DNA of 64,000 nt from Haloarchaeobius litoreus (GTDB lineage Archaea; Halobacteriota; Halobacteria; Halobacteriales; Natrialbaceae). Location: the NCBI RefSeq assembly GCF_024495425.1, contig NZ_JANHJR010000001.1:930001-994000 (forward strand). Reading direction: 5' to 3'. Below, one piece after another: positions 15,377 through 23,211 of this stretch. The notes below the pieces were generated by a model. That model was not told the origin of the DNA and ran no database searches. It was given only the letters and a program-made list of their open reading frames with translations. The first letter of the stretch is position 1. Each line of letters begins with the position of its first letter. Position numbers and translations under genes: made by a program.

Positions 15377-16480
15377 ATGCTCGGTCCCAGTCTGCGACGA
15401 GGTATCGCCATCCTCTGTCTGTTCCTCCTCACCTCGATGGCCACCATCATCATCCTCGTCGACTCTACCTCCGAATTGACCACGGTTCCTGCACTCAGCG
15501 GCCTGCTTCACCCCCTTGGAATCTTCCTCTTGGCCCTGTTCTACGTCCTCAAATACGTCCGAGACCCACATGCGTCGGAACTCTTCAGGACAGCCGCACT
15601 CGGTGCGCTCGTGTTCGGGTCCTTCTTTCTGCTCAGTAGCATGCTCATCATCTGGGGGCAGCAAACGCAGGGCGTCCAGCTTGCCACACCGGGAATCGTC
15701 ATCCTCACATCCGCGACAGGTGGCGGACTGATCGGACTGGTAGTCGGCCATCTGTACGGCCGGGGGAACATCCATCGCCGGGAAGAGCAAGCCCAACGAC
15801 AACGGTTAGAAGTGCTGAACCGGGTCCTGCGCCACAACATCCGGAACGAACTCAACATCGCACAGGGCAACTTGGAACTTCTCTCCGACGAGTTCCAAGA
15901 AATGGGCCGGGACGAGTTCTCGACCGTGATCGAGGCGCTCGACCGTCTCGAAACGACCGCAGAACTCGCCAGAAACGCACAGGAGAACATCGATGCGGGG
16001 AGGATTGGCGAGCGAGATCTCACCAAGGATCTTCAGGAGGCCGTCGCTCAAGTCCGCGAAGCGACCCCAGACGGGCGTGTCACCCTGGACGTCGCCGAAT
16101 CAGAGCTCAGCATCGTGGCGATCGACGGAGTTACCGAAGCACTCACCGAACTCATCGAGAACGCCTGTAAGCACGGCGGCGGGGACGTAGAAGTGAGCCT
16201 CTACCGGACCGCCGACTGCGGCGTGGTCGAAATCACGGACCAGGGTCCGGGCATCCCCGCACATGAACTCGAGGCCATCGAGTCTGGCGAGGAAACGCAA
16301 CTTACCCACGCCAGCGGCCTCGGTCTCTGGTTCTCGAACTGGATCGTCGAGAAATCTAACGGGGCTCTCGAGTTCGCAACCGACGATGGGACGACGGTGA
16401 CCCTGTCGTTCAAACTCGCAGCGGAATCCAATCAGAGGCCGTACACTCGGAGGGAAGACGGAACGCCGATGATGGGGTAG
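15377..16480 (+). CDS. Membrane sensor histidine kinase
   Basis: The N-terminal part holds about four TM helices (IAILCLFLLTSMATIIILV, LGIFLLALFYVLKYV, FGSFFLLSSMLIIWG, TGGGLIGLVVGHLYG) with no PAS domain. The kinase core has the H-box VLRHNIRNELN with H153 as phosphoacceptor, the N-box ELIENACKHGG, the G1 box DQGPGIP and a GLGLWFSNWIV G2-like box. It transfers phosphate to a response regulator that is not encoded nearby. The C-terminus is a short polar tail. It sits between island remnants, so it could be either chromosomal or acquired. Confidence 0.85.
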   Translation: MLGPSLRRGIAILCLFLLTSMATIIILVDSTSELTTVPALSGLLHPLGIFLLALFYVLKYVRDPHASELFRTAALGALVFGSFFLLSSMLIIWGQQTQGVQLATPGIVILTSATGGGLIGLVVGHLYGRGNIHRREEQAQRQRLEVLNRVLRHNIRNELNIAQGNLELLSDEFQEMGRDEFSTVIEALDRLETTAELARNAQENIDAGRIGERDLTKDLQEAVAQVREATPDGRVTLDVAESELSIVAIDGVTEALTELIENACKHGGGDVEVSLYRTADCGVVEITDQGPGIPAHELEAIESGEETQLTHASGLGLWFSNWIVEKSNGALEFATDDGTTVTLSFKLAAESNQRPYTRREDGTPMMG

Positions 16481-16493
16481 AACACCCCCATCG

Positions 16494-16940
16494 CTACGAG
16501 AGCAGTCCTGTACCCCCACGCGCTCGGAGGCCACCGTACTCGTCATCCCACGACGCCAGGATGATTCCGAGCGCTGCTGGCCGGGGAGGACGATACCCGG
16601 GACGATCCGCCGGTTCGTCCATCGCTTCGTTCCAGCGGTCGGCTCTCTCACTCCGGAGCGTGATGTCGACTTCGCTCATGGCCTGGAACGGGTGCTTGAT
16701 GCGCTTCCGCTCACTTCCGCAGTGCGTACTCTGTCTCTCGAAGTCCCGTGAATCCAGCCGCTCGGTCGTCTCGTCGTCGGTGTAGACCCACTCGCTCCCG
16801 ACCGTGTGGCCCTCGTCGTCGGTGAACCGGCGGAGCCCCAGTGGCTCCCCGTCGACGCGCAGTTCATCCGGCAGGTACGAGAGTCGGTCTTCGTCCCTCG
16901 GATGTACCTTCTCGGCGGCCTCTCCTCCGTCCTCGTTCAT
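16494..16940 (-). pseudogene. Remnant of the ATPase gene fused in frame to the ribbon-helix-helix gene
   Basis: Residues from about 12 to 85 (DRLSYLPDELRVDGEP through RKRIKHPF) closely match the C-terminal end of the ATPase at 1071-1853, but the P-loop part is absent. The frame continues directly into MSEVDITLRSERADRW and RPGYRPPRPAALG, the counterpart of the separate 51-residue gene at 919-1074. In that copy 14 bases separate the shared His codon from the ATG. Here there are 15, which turns an overlapping pair into a fusion. It is probably a decayed second copy of the same element, though an expressed DNA-binding protein cannot be excluded. Confidence 0.65.
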
Positions 16941-17004
16941 TCAGAACCGAACCCAGTGGCGATGCGAACGTCAGCTGGGCGTCGTCGTAGCTCCGACGAA
17001 TGGT

Positions 17005-17026
17005 GTCCGGGGTCGGGGCCCCGGAC
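17005..17026. other. Perfect inverted repeat downstream of the Spondin_N-CHRD gene
   Basis: GTCCGGGG (17005-17012) and CCCCGGAC (17019-17026) are separated by six bases, 12 bases beyond the stop of the - strand gene at 17038. A stable hairpin in its 3' UTR is plausible, but no T-run follows, so a terminator function is uncertain. Confidence 0.35.
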
Positions 17027-17037
17027 TCTAGTCCGTT

Positions 17038-18204
17038 TCAGACGACCTGTCCACGGATCTCTCCTGCCGGGTTCGCCGCGGTGTGGACGTTCACGTAGGT
17101 GTGGTCGCCACGCAGCGCAGTCAGCACGTCGTCGAGTGATTCCCAGCCACAGCCGTTCTCGTCGTCGGGTTCGGTGATAGTTCCCTCGGCCAGCGTGCCG
17201 TCGGAGCTCTCCGGCCCGCCCTCGAAGAGGGTCACACCGACCGGCCCGTTCGCGTCGTGTGGGGCGCAGTGGATGTGGGCGGCGACGACGTCCTCGATGT
17301 TCTCGACGGTGACCTCGTAGTCGAGCTCGTCGCCGTTCCCGTTCAGCTCGAACGTCGCCTCGCCGGTGGCGTCGGTGTCGACGGGTGGAACCTCGTTGCT
17401 GCCACGAAGCGTCGCACCGAACTCCGCCTGGAGCCCCTCGAGCCGTTCGACCTGGACCATCGCGGCGGGTTCGCGCCAGCCGTACACCGCGGGGTCGAGG
17501 TCGCCGTCACCCTGGATTCCGGGATGGGGTCTGATGACGTCGTTCTCGGTCAGTTCCGGGTCGCTCTCGGTGGTCCCCTCCGGCTCGCCGCCGACGATGA
17601 GCGTCTTCGCGGGTGGGACGAGGTCCTCGAACAGTTCGGTGTTGCGCTCGGTGCCGACGTCGTAGCCGTTGGCGTAGTACGTCCGTGACTCGTTGACTGC
17701 CTCGGGGAGTGGGACGGTGTCGAGGCCGGTGATGCCGTCGTTGGTCGCGATGAGCATGCTCGCGAACGTGAGGTACGCCCCGCTGGCGTCGGTCGTGAGG
17801 TGGACGGTGTCGTAGTAGGGGAGCCCCGTCTCCCCGGGGTCGTCCTCGGGGACGAGTGGGCTACCGCCGACGGCCGCGTCGCGGATGCTGTTGGTGCTGT
17901 CAGCGAGGTCGACGAGCGGGCCGAGGTTGCCGTTCTCGGCGAGCGCTTGCGTCGGTTCGTTGGCCTGGTCACCGACGGCGAACACCTCCACGTCGGGCCG
18001 GTGGGCCGCCACGAGTGGCGGTGTGAACGGCTGACCGGGCGTGAGATTGCTCACGGTGACGCGGTAGGTACGGGCCGGCTGGTTCCCGCCGCCCTGGGCC
18101 CCCGTGAGCGAGATGCCACCGAGGGCGAGGCCACCGAGCGTCGCCCCGGCGGCGGTCAGCGCCGTTCGCCGGTTCATCGAGAGACCGCTGTCGTCGGTGG
18201 TCAT
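17038..18204 (-). CDS. Secreted Spondin_N plus CHRD domain protein
   Basis: The 388-residue protein has a Tat signal (MNRRTALTAAGATLGGLAL). Residues about 45-250 look like a spondin N domain (RTYRVTVSNLTPGQPFTPPL, then a region with SPLVPEDDPG). Residues about 265-388 form a CHRD domain (FGATLRGSNEVPPVDTDATG, AAHIHCAPHDANGPV, ending YVNVHTAANPAGEIRGQV). Both domains are extracellular beta folds, found separately in many halophiles. The combination suggests a surface or matrix role, possibly metal or oxidative-stress related; the substrate is unknown. The final RGQVV is the normal CHRD end, so the gene is intact. Confidence 0.85.
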   Translation of the reverse strand: MTTDDSGLSMNRRTALTAAGATLGGLALGGISLTGAQGGGNQPARTYRVTVSNLTPGQPFTPPLVAAHRPDVEVFAVGDQANEPTQALAENGNLGPLVDLADSTNSIRDAAVGGSPLVPEDDPGETGLPYYDTVHLTTDASGAYLTFASMLIATNDGITGLDTVPLPEAVNESRTYYANGYDVGTERNTELFEDLVPPAKTLIVGGEPEGTTESDPELTENDVIRPHPGIQGDGDLDPAVYGWREPAAMVQVERLEGLQAEFGATLRGSNEVPPVDTDATGEATFELNGNGDELDYEVTVENIEDVVAAHIHCAPHDANGPVGVTLFEGGPESSDGTLAEGTITEPDDENGCGWESLDDVLTALRGDHTYVNVHTAANPAGEIRGQVV

Positions 18205-18524
18205 CTGTCGGTTCCTCCCGTCCGTTTCGGGTGCTGTCTGGGTGTCATAGTTGGGTCCGCGGAGGGGCCTGGACCGTGCAGGATGCTGGACCGTTCAGGA
18301 TGGCGGATGGAGCGTATGGCGGGCCAGTGCTTTGTTATAGAGGACGGTCAGCGACATCGGCATGTCATACAGATGTATTGGTTCGGAAAATACCAGATTT
18401 CGGGGCCGGTGGCCGGAGGGGCACTGCGTGCGAAGAACCGGTGGACGCTCGTCTGGCCGAGTCAGTAACAGTCCCTTTGCGGACGGTCCGTCACGGACCG
18501 CGCGACGGCGACCGTGGTCCCGCG
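18205..18524. other. Intergenic stretch with a terminator-like palindrome
   Basis: No ORF is convincing in this gap of 320 bases. CGGTCCG-TCA-CGGACCG at 18484-18500 lies 24 bases past the cupin stop and could form a 3' hairpin. A CTCTATAAC element (around 18335 on the - strand) may belong to a promoter of the Spondin_N gene, but it is far from the start. Confidence 0.4.
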
Positions 18525-18842
18525 TCAGCCCGACCCCGGCATCGGACAGAGACTCGCCGTGAACACGGCCCGCTCGTCAGTGTCGTTGCGTGCGCCGTGG
18601 ACGACGCCGCGGTCGTGCTGGACGACGCCCGGAGCTTCGACGAGGGCCTCCTCGTCGCCGCGAATCACGACGACCGTGCCCTCCAGCACGTGGAAGACGT
18701 TGGTCGAGTCGCCGTGCTCGTGCGGCGTCAGCTCCGCACCCGGACCGAGCGCGAACGCCTTCACGAGTACGTCGTCGGTCACGACGACCTCCGCGTCGAG
18801 GACCTCGCCGTCGTCGGGGTCGAGCTGTGGATAGCTGTCCAT
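18525..18842 (-). CDS. Small cupin-domain protein
   Basis: The start at 18842 gives MDSYPQLDPDDGEVLD, and the 105-residue product is a single conserved cupin barrel. HEHGDSTNVFHVLEGTVVV holds the first metal-binding motif (two His and an acidic residue) and VVQHDRGVVHGARND the second. Upstream in-frame codons lack the family's sequence. Such small cupins bind metal or small ligands and often act as stress or redox-linked proteins; the ligand is not predictable. The gene is divergent from the lipoprotein gene at 18956. Confidence 0.8.
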   Translation of the reverse strand: MDSYPQLDPDDGEVLDAEVVVTDDVLVKAFALGPGAELTPHEHGDSTNVFHVLEGTVVVIRGDEEALVEAPGVVQHDRGVVHGARNDTDERAVFTASLCPMPGSG

Positions 18843-18955
18843 GGAGAGTGGGTCGACAGGTGGCTGCAAAACGTTTCTGCCGGTTTCGACCGTCGCGGAC
18901 GGACCTCTAGCTACTGAACGTCTACAGACATGACGACGCCCGGCTTCGGGATGGC

Positions 18956-19453
18956 ATGGGTCCGACGACACGACGACGGATGCTGGCGCTGGCAGGTCTC
19001 ACCACGGCGACGGGCCTCGCGGGCTGCCTCGGTGGTGGCGTTCGAGGTGGTCGGGGGATCAAGTTCGACGGTGAGACCGTCCGACTGGTGGGCCTGCCCG
19101 ACGCTCAGATCCCATCGTACCGGTTCTGGCTCCCCCACGGGACGGGCCCGCGGAGCTACTACCGGGCGGAGCTCGACGCGCTCACCTCCATCCTCCGGCC
19201 GGGCGAGGAGGATCCGAACCGGACACGCTGCGTCGAGGAGACGGTGGCTGCCGTCGAGACCATCGTGGACAGTCTCGGACCCGATCCGGAGACGACCATC
19301 GACGAGGTCAGAGAGAAGATCAGGCCGACTCGCCGTCCTCGGCGGGCGGGTCGGGGCGGATGGGTGGCAGGCTCGGGTCGCGGTAGGGCGAGCGGCCGAA
19401 CACCGCGTCCGCGAGGTCCTGCTCCGCGAGCTGGTCGCGGAGCGTGCGGGTGA
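18956..19453 (+). CDS. Tat lipoprotein with possibly aberrant C-terminus
   Basis: The N-terminus carries a twin-arginine (TRRRMLALAG) and a lipobox (GLAGC), so the mature protein would be lipid-anchored at a Cys near residue 23. The following region is a normal folded domain (GIKFDGETVRLVGLPDAQI, RSYYRAELDALTSILRPGEE, CVEETVAAVETIVDSLG). After KIR the sequence turns into Arg/Gly/Pro low complexity read opposite the RNA polymerase epsilon gene, over 134 bases. The real stop may have been lost through mutation or a frameshift near 19320. No family is assigned. Confidence 0.6.
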   Translation: MGPTTRRRMLALAGLTTATGLAGCLGGGVRGGRGIKFDGETVRLVGLPDAQIPSYRFWLPHGTGPRSYYRAELDALTSILRPGEEDPNRTRCVEETVAAVETIVDSLGPDPETTIDEVREKIRPTRRPRRAGRGGWVAGSGRGRASGRTPRPRGPAPRAGRGACG

Positions 19454-20063
19454 GCCGGTTCACGGCGGTCACGTCGAGGCCGTGTTCGTCCATCAGCAGA
19501 CGGAACTGGCCGTCGTCGGTGAGCGATTCGAACTGCTCGGACAGGTCGGCGAGCTCCTCGGGCGAGCGCGCTTTCACCCAGTCGTCGTCGTGGAGGCCGA
19601 GGCGTCGTTTCCGTTCCTCGTCTACGACGTGGCGGATGACGACGAGGGCGACGCGCTGGATGGCGCGCTGGCTGCCGAACGCGGTAAGGTCGAGGTCGGC
19701 CATGATGCCGAGCGCGCGGTCGCGTTCCCAGGGCGTGAGCGCGAGGTTGTTGCAGAAGGCGTGGGTGATGCGGACCTTCTCCAGTCGGTGCATCCGCTCG
19801 CTGTGGCCGGCCATCGCGGGGTGTTGTTCGTCGTGGAGTCGGCGAAGGCTCTCGCTGACGTCCTCGTGGGCGTGTCGTGGCCGCCCGATGAGCGTCGCAC
19901 TGGGCGTGACGACGTCCCACCGGCGGAAGCGTTCGTCCTTCACCGCGTCGACGCGGCCGAGCGAGCCGTCGCCGGGGCCGGCGTGTACGTCGCGTGGGTC
20001 GCGCCGCTCCGGTGGCTCGGGGGACCGAGGGTCGGCCGCCGGAGGGACTGCAGAGTCGGTCAT
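19320..20063 (-). CDS. rpoeps: DNA-directed RNA polymerase epsilon subunit (haloarchaeal)
   Basis: The start MTDSAVPPA at 20063 was chosen because the frame upstream is not family-like. The body matches the halophile-specific polymerase-associated protein: VKDERFRRWDVVTPSATLIG, SESLRRLHDEQHPAM, RLEKVRITHAFCNNLALTPW, ALGIMADLDLTAFGSQRAIQ, ALVVIRHVVDEE, and the end VFGRSPYRDPSLPP. It co-purifies with RNA polymerase in halophiles according to established annotation, with an undefined role in transcription. The gene is monocistronic here and converges with the lipoprotein gene. Confidence 0.8.
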   Translation of the reverse strand: MTDSAVPPAADPRSPEPPERRDPRDVHAGPGDGSLGRVDAVKDERFRRWDVVTPSATLIGRPRHAHEDVSESLRRLHDEQHPAMAGHSERMHRLEKVRITHAFCNNLALTPWERDRALGIMADLDLTAFGSQRAIQRVALVVIRHVVDEERKRRLGLHDDDWVKARSPEELADLSEQFESLTDDGQFRLLMDEHGLDVTAVNRLTRTLRDQLAEQDLADAVFGRSPYRDPSLPPIRPDPPAEDGESA

Positions 20064-20221
20064 TCGACTCCCCGTTGCTGCTCCAGCGTATAGAAAGGCG
20101 GGGCTCCGCGGTTGATATCTCGGCAGCCCCACTTCGCTCACTATGAACCCTTGTGACGAGAATGACTTAAAGGAATCCGCGAGGGTTCCGGGCTGGTCGC
20201 GGGTCACGGAGGGCTCGCCCG

Positions 20222-20539
20222 CTACCGCGAGTACAGCGAGTAGAGGATGCAGCTCAGCCCCGACAGCTGGGTCACGCGCACCAGTACGGTGTGGGCGTCC
20301 TGGTACGCGAGCGGGACGATCCCCTCACGGAGGAGGATGCTCCCGCCGAAGGAGATACTGTAGGTCACGGCCGTCAGCAGCAGCAGGCCGATGGAGAGCA
20401 GCTGCATCGGGCGGCTGTCGTGTCGGCGGAAGCCCCGGTAGGCCTGGTAGCCGATGAGCAGGCCGATGGCCGTGGACAGCGCTGCCAGTACCACAACCAG
20501 CGCCTGCACCGGGTCGCCGATGATGTCGAGCCCGAGCAT
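20222..20539 (-). CDS. Small three-TM membrane protein downstream of an HTH gene
   Basis: The 105-residue protein starts MLGLDIIGDPVQALVVVLA and has three hydrophobic helices (ALVVVLAALSTAIGLLIGY, MQLLSIGLLLLTAVTYSI, TQLSGLSCILYSLYSR). A short basic loop (RGFRRHDSRP) separates the first two. It starts two bases after the HTH gene stop. This HTH-plus-small-membrane-protein pairing is frequent in haloarchaea, where the membrane protein may sense a signal for the regulator; that link is inferred from gene order. Confidence 0.75.
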   Translation of the reverse strand: MLGLDIIGDPVQALVVVLAALSTAIGLLIGYQAYRGFRRHDSRPMQLLSIGLLLLTAVTYSISFGGSILLREGIVPLAYQDAHTVLVRVTQLSGLSCILYSLYSR

Positions 20540-20541
20540 GG

Positions 20542-20886
20542 TCAGAGTCTGTGCCACATGTCGGTGAACGTGTCCGCGACGTCCTGTTCGGTTCGCTGTA
20601 GTTCCATGTCGAATGTGCCCTCCGTGAGTTCGACCGAGAACCGCTCCAGCGTGGCGAGGTAGACGCTGTAGTGGTTGCCGTCGTCCTGGAGACGGGTCTC
20701 CTCGCGCAGCAGGCCACACTCCTGCAGGGACTCGGCCCGTCGGTACACCGTCGGAAGCGAGGCGTCGCACTCCTCGCTCAGCTCCTTGGCCGACTTCGGC
20801 CCCTCGCTGGTGGCTTCGAGGATCGCGCGGGCGTACTCGTCGTCGAGCAGCGCGACGACGTCCGAGAGCGCCGGGTCCTCGGTCAC
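20542..20886 (-). CDS. ArsR-like winged-helix regulator
   Basis: From the GTG at 20886 (VTEDPALSDVVALLDDEYA) the product is 114 residues. The helix-turn-helix is clear: ILEATSEGPKSAKELSEECD, ASLPTVYRRAESLQECGLL, followed by a wing (REETRLQDDGNHYSVYLATL). The dimerisation tail FDMELQRTEQDVADTFTDMW is helical. It probably represses or senses in concert with the three-TM protein encoded two bases downstream. Upstream in-frame sequence lacks a family match. Confidence 0.8.
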   Translation of the reverse strand: MTEDPALSDVVALLDDEYARAILEATSEGPKSAKELSEECDASLPTVYRRAESLQECGLLREETRLQDDGNHYSVYLATLERFSVELTEGTFDMELQRTEQDVADTFTDMWHRL

Positions 20887-21015
20887 TGGCACCGGCTTCG
20901 CGTCCTCCGACGTAAAAACTGTCCGTCGTGTTCCGGGTCGGAAAACGCGGTCGGTCCCCGGGGTCCAGTCCCACGAATCGGGGCGTTTATCGGGGGCGGG
21001 TGCGGGGCTCTGAGT

Positions 21016-21546
21016 ATGACGCTCGCGGCACGGACACGAGAGGCAGCGGCGGCGCACCCGTTCCTCGTCGACGCACTCCGCGCCGGCGTCGTCAACTACG
21101 CCGCGGCGGCGCGGTTCGTCGACGTCGAGGGCGAGACGGAGGCCGTCGCGACCGCACTCCGTCGGTACGCCGAGGCACTCCCCGACTACGCACCGTCGTC
21201 CCCGTCGGTCAGGGTGACGATGCAGCGCGGCCTCGGCCGGGTGGCCGACGACGGGGTCACGGCGGACGGCTCGCAGAACGAGCTACTCCTCCGCGTGAAC
21301 GGCGTGGGCTACGGCCCGGCCGGGGACGGCGACCGGACGGCGGTGCTCGCGACCGGCGCTGTCGACGCGGCGTTCGCCGCGGCCGCGCTCGACCGTCTCG
21401 CGCTCGCGGACGTGTCCGTCCACGCGATGGGCTTCGACGGGGACGCGCTGGTCGCACTCGTCGGCCGGCGCGCCGGCGCGGACGCCATCCGGGCGGTCGA
21501 GGCGGCCGCCGGCTCGGTGCCCGACCGCCCGGCCGCCGATGCGTGA
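21016..21546 (+). CDS. Conserved haloarchaeal protein, possible regulatory domain
   Basis: The ATG at 21016 gives a 176-residue protein starting MTLAARTREAAAAHPFLVD, then a HTH-like segment (ALRAGVVNYAAAARFVDV, EGETEAVATALRRYAE). A C-terminal ACT-like alpha/beta part includes AAALDRLALADVSVHAMGF and DALVALVGRRAGADAIRAVE. This matches a widespread haloarchaeal protein of unknown function (DUF7523 as I recall, unchecked). The N-terminal part may bind nucleic acid and the C-terminal part a ligand. Confidence 0.7.
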   Translation: MTLAARTREAAAAHPFLVDALRAGVVNYAAAARFVDVEGETEAVATALRRYAEALPDYAPSSPSVRVTMQRGLGRVADDGVTADGSQNELLLRVNGVGYGPAGDGDRTAVLATGAVDAAFAAAALDRLALADVSVHAMGFDGDALVALVGRRAGADAIRAVEAAAGSVPDRPAADA

Positions 21547-21641
21547 GGCCGGGGCGAGACGGCTCCGACGGTCGAGCGCGGCCGGACGGGCGACGACGAA
21601 CCAGAATCCTCAAACGAATCGCGCGAGTTCGCACGGTAGAC

Positions 21642-22358
21642 ATGAACGAACCCGTCCGGAAGGGTGACGCGGCGGATATCGGACAGATCGCACTCGTCGG
21701 TCTGTTCGTGACGGCGCTGGCGACGGCACAGGTCACCGCGAGCAAGCTGCTCGCATTCGGTATCCCCATCTCGCTCCCGCACACCGGCGAGGCGCTGATC
21801 CTGCCGGGTGCGGCGCTGGCCTACGCGCTGACGTTCTTCGCGAGCGACTGCTACTCGGAGCTGTACGGGCGTCGCGCGGCGACCGCGATGGTCAACGTCG
21901 GTTTCGCGATGAACTTCGTCGTGCTCGTGCTCGTCTGGAGCACCATCGCTTCGCCCGTGGCCGGCAACAGCGCGGTCGCCGCCGACACGTTCGAGACGGT
22001 GCTCGGCGCGAGCACCAACATCGTCGTCGGCTCCTTGCTCGCGTACGTCGTGAGCCAGAACTGGGACGTCTACGTCTTCCACCGACTCCGTGAGGCGACG
22101 GACGGCGAGTCGTTGTGGCTCCGGAACATCCTCTCGACCGCCACGAGCCAGGCCATCGACACGGTCATCTTCGTCTCTGTCGCGTTCTACGTGGCTCCCA
22201 GAGCGTTCGGCGTGGGCGGCGATCTGCCGGTCTCGGTCATCTTCGCGCTCATCGTGGGACAGTACGTGTTCAAACTGCTCGTCGCCGTGGTCGACACCCC
22301 GTTCGTGTACGCGGTCGTGTCGCTCGTCGAGCAGTACGAGGCTGAACGGTCGGAGTAG
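21642..22358 (+). CDS. Queuosine precursor transporter (QPTR/YhhQ family)
   Basis: The 238-residue protein has about six TM helices and the family signatures: ALATAQVTASKLLAFG, ALAYALTFFASDCYSELYG, then VNVGFAMNFVVLVLVW, NIVVGSLLAYVVSQNWDVYV, TATSQAIDTVIFVSVAFY. The family imports deazapurine precursors of queuosine in bacteria. In archaea the corresponding modified base is archaeosine, so it likely imports preQ0 or a related deazaguanine for tRNA G15 modification; the archaeal substrate is inference. No biosynthesis genes are adjacent. Confidence 0.85.
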   Translation: MNEPVRKGDAADIGQIALVGLFVTALATAQVTASKLLAFGIPISLPHTGEALILPGAALAYALTFFASDCYSELYGRRAATAMVNVGFAMNFVVLVLVWSTIASPVAGNSAVAADTFETVLGASTNIVVGSLLAYVVSQNWDVYVFHRLREATDGESLWLRNILSTATSQAIDTVIFVSVAFYVAPRAFGVGGDLPVSVIFALIVGQYVFKLLVAVVDTPFVYAVVSLVEQYEAERSE

Positions 22359-22691
22359 ACCGAGGCTACCTCGAGTTCGCCGTCGCTACCTGTCGTCGAA
22401 GACTGGACGCCGGCGATGGAACTCACTCGGGGGGTGGTAGTTCCAGGAAGGGGGGGTTGGGGGGAGTATGGGGGTGGCGACAGCACGTCGCTGCAATTCG
22501 CCAAGCTACCCTTGGATTGCAAGGTAGGTAACGTTTGACTCTAATCTGTAAGTGCCATTCGCATCCGACATCTAATCTATTAGAGTCGGGTCCGTCCGAC
22601 ACCACCGTCGACGATGACCGCATCAGGGGATGACAGGCAGCCGCTGTGGCCTTCCTGAAGGGTTAAGAGGATGCACCGAGCAGGGCCGAGC
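22359..22691. other. Intergenic region with G-runs and an inverted repeat
   Basis: No ORF is convincing. G-runs of five to seven bases at 22429-22434, 22450-22456, 22459-22464 and 22470-22474 could form a quadruplex just after the transporter gene. GACTCTAAT (22537-22545) and ATTAGAGTC (22579-22587) form a perfect inverted repeat with a 33-base loop, upstream of the thioesterase gene. Confidence 0.5.
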
Positions 22692-23078
22692 ATGGACATC
22701 GAATCGTTCTTCGAGGAGATGCCGTTCGCCGACCTCCTGGGTGTCGAAGTGACGGAAGCTGCCGACGGACACGCCGAGGGGCGACTGGAGATGCGCGAGG
22801 AACTGTCCTGGAACGCGGACCAGCTGATGGCCCACGGCGGCGTGACGTTCACCCTCGCGGACACCGTGGGTGGAGCGGCGCTCGTCTCGCAGGTCGACCA
22901 GCCGGTCCCGACCATCGACATGCGTATCGACTACCTCGACGCCGGGACGGGTGACCTGTACGCGGAGGCCGACGTGGTCCGCTGTGGTGGTGACGTGGGC
23001 ACCGTCGACGTCGACGTGTTCGCCGCGGAGGACGACACGCTGATCGCGGACGCCCGCGGCGTCTACAAGACGGGATAA
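22692..23078 (+). CDS. PaaI-type hotdog thioesterase
   Basis: From the ATG at 22692 (MDIESFFEEMPFADLLGVEV) the 128-residue protein shows the hotdog pattern: EELSWNADQLMAHGGVTFTL ADTVGGAAL, then TIDMRIDYLDAG and VVRCGGDVGTVDVDVFA. AHGGVTFTLAD is the PaaI-family active-site helix. It hydrolyses acyl-CoA thioesters, possibly hydroxyphenylacetyl-CoA dead ends, which would fit the phenylacetate degradation operon 3 kb downstream. That pathway link is inference. Confidence 0.85.
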   Translation: MDIESFFEEMPFADLLGVEVTEAADGHAEGRLEMREELSWNADQLMAHGGVTFTLADTVGGAALVSQVDQPVPTIDMRIDYLDAGTGDLYAEADVVRCGGDVGTVDVDVFAAEDDTLIADARGVYKTG

Positions 23079-23211
23079 CCGAACGACGCTCGGCGGCCAC
23101 GAGTCGCCAGTCCCGGTCCACTTCACTCCCGTCCCCCGACTGTCGGGGCGGCGGGAGATTGCCCGTCAGAGTAAAGCGTGTCCGAACCTGTTCTTCCACA
23201 GACCTGCCGCC

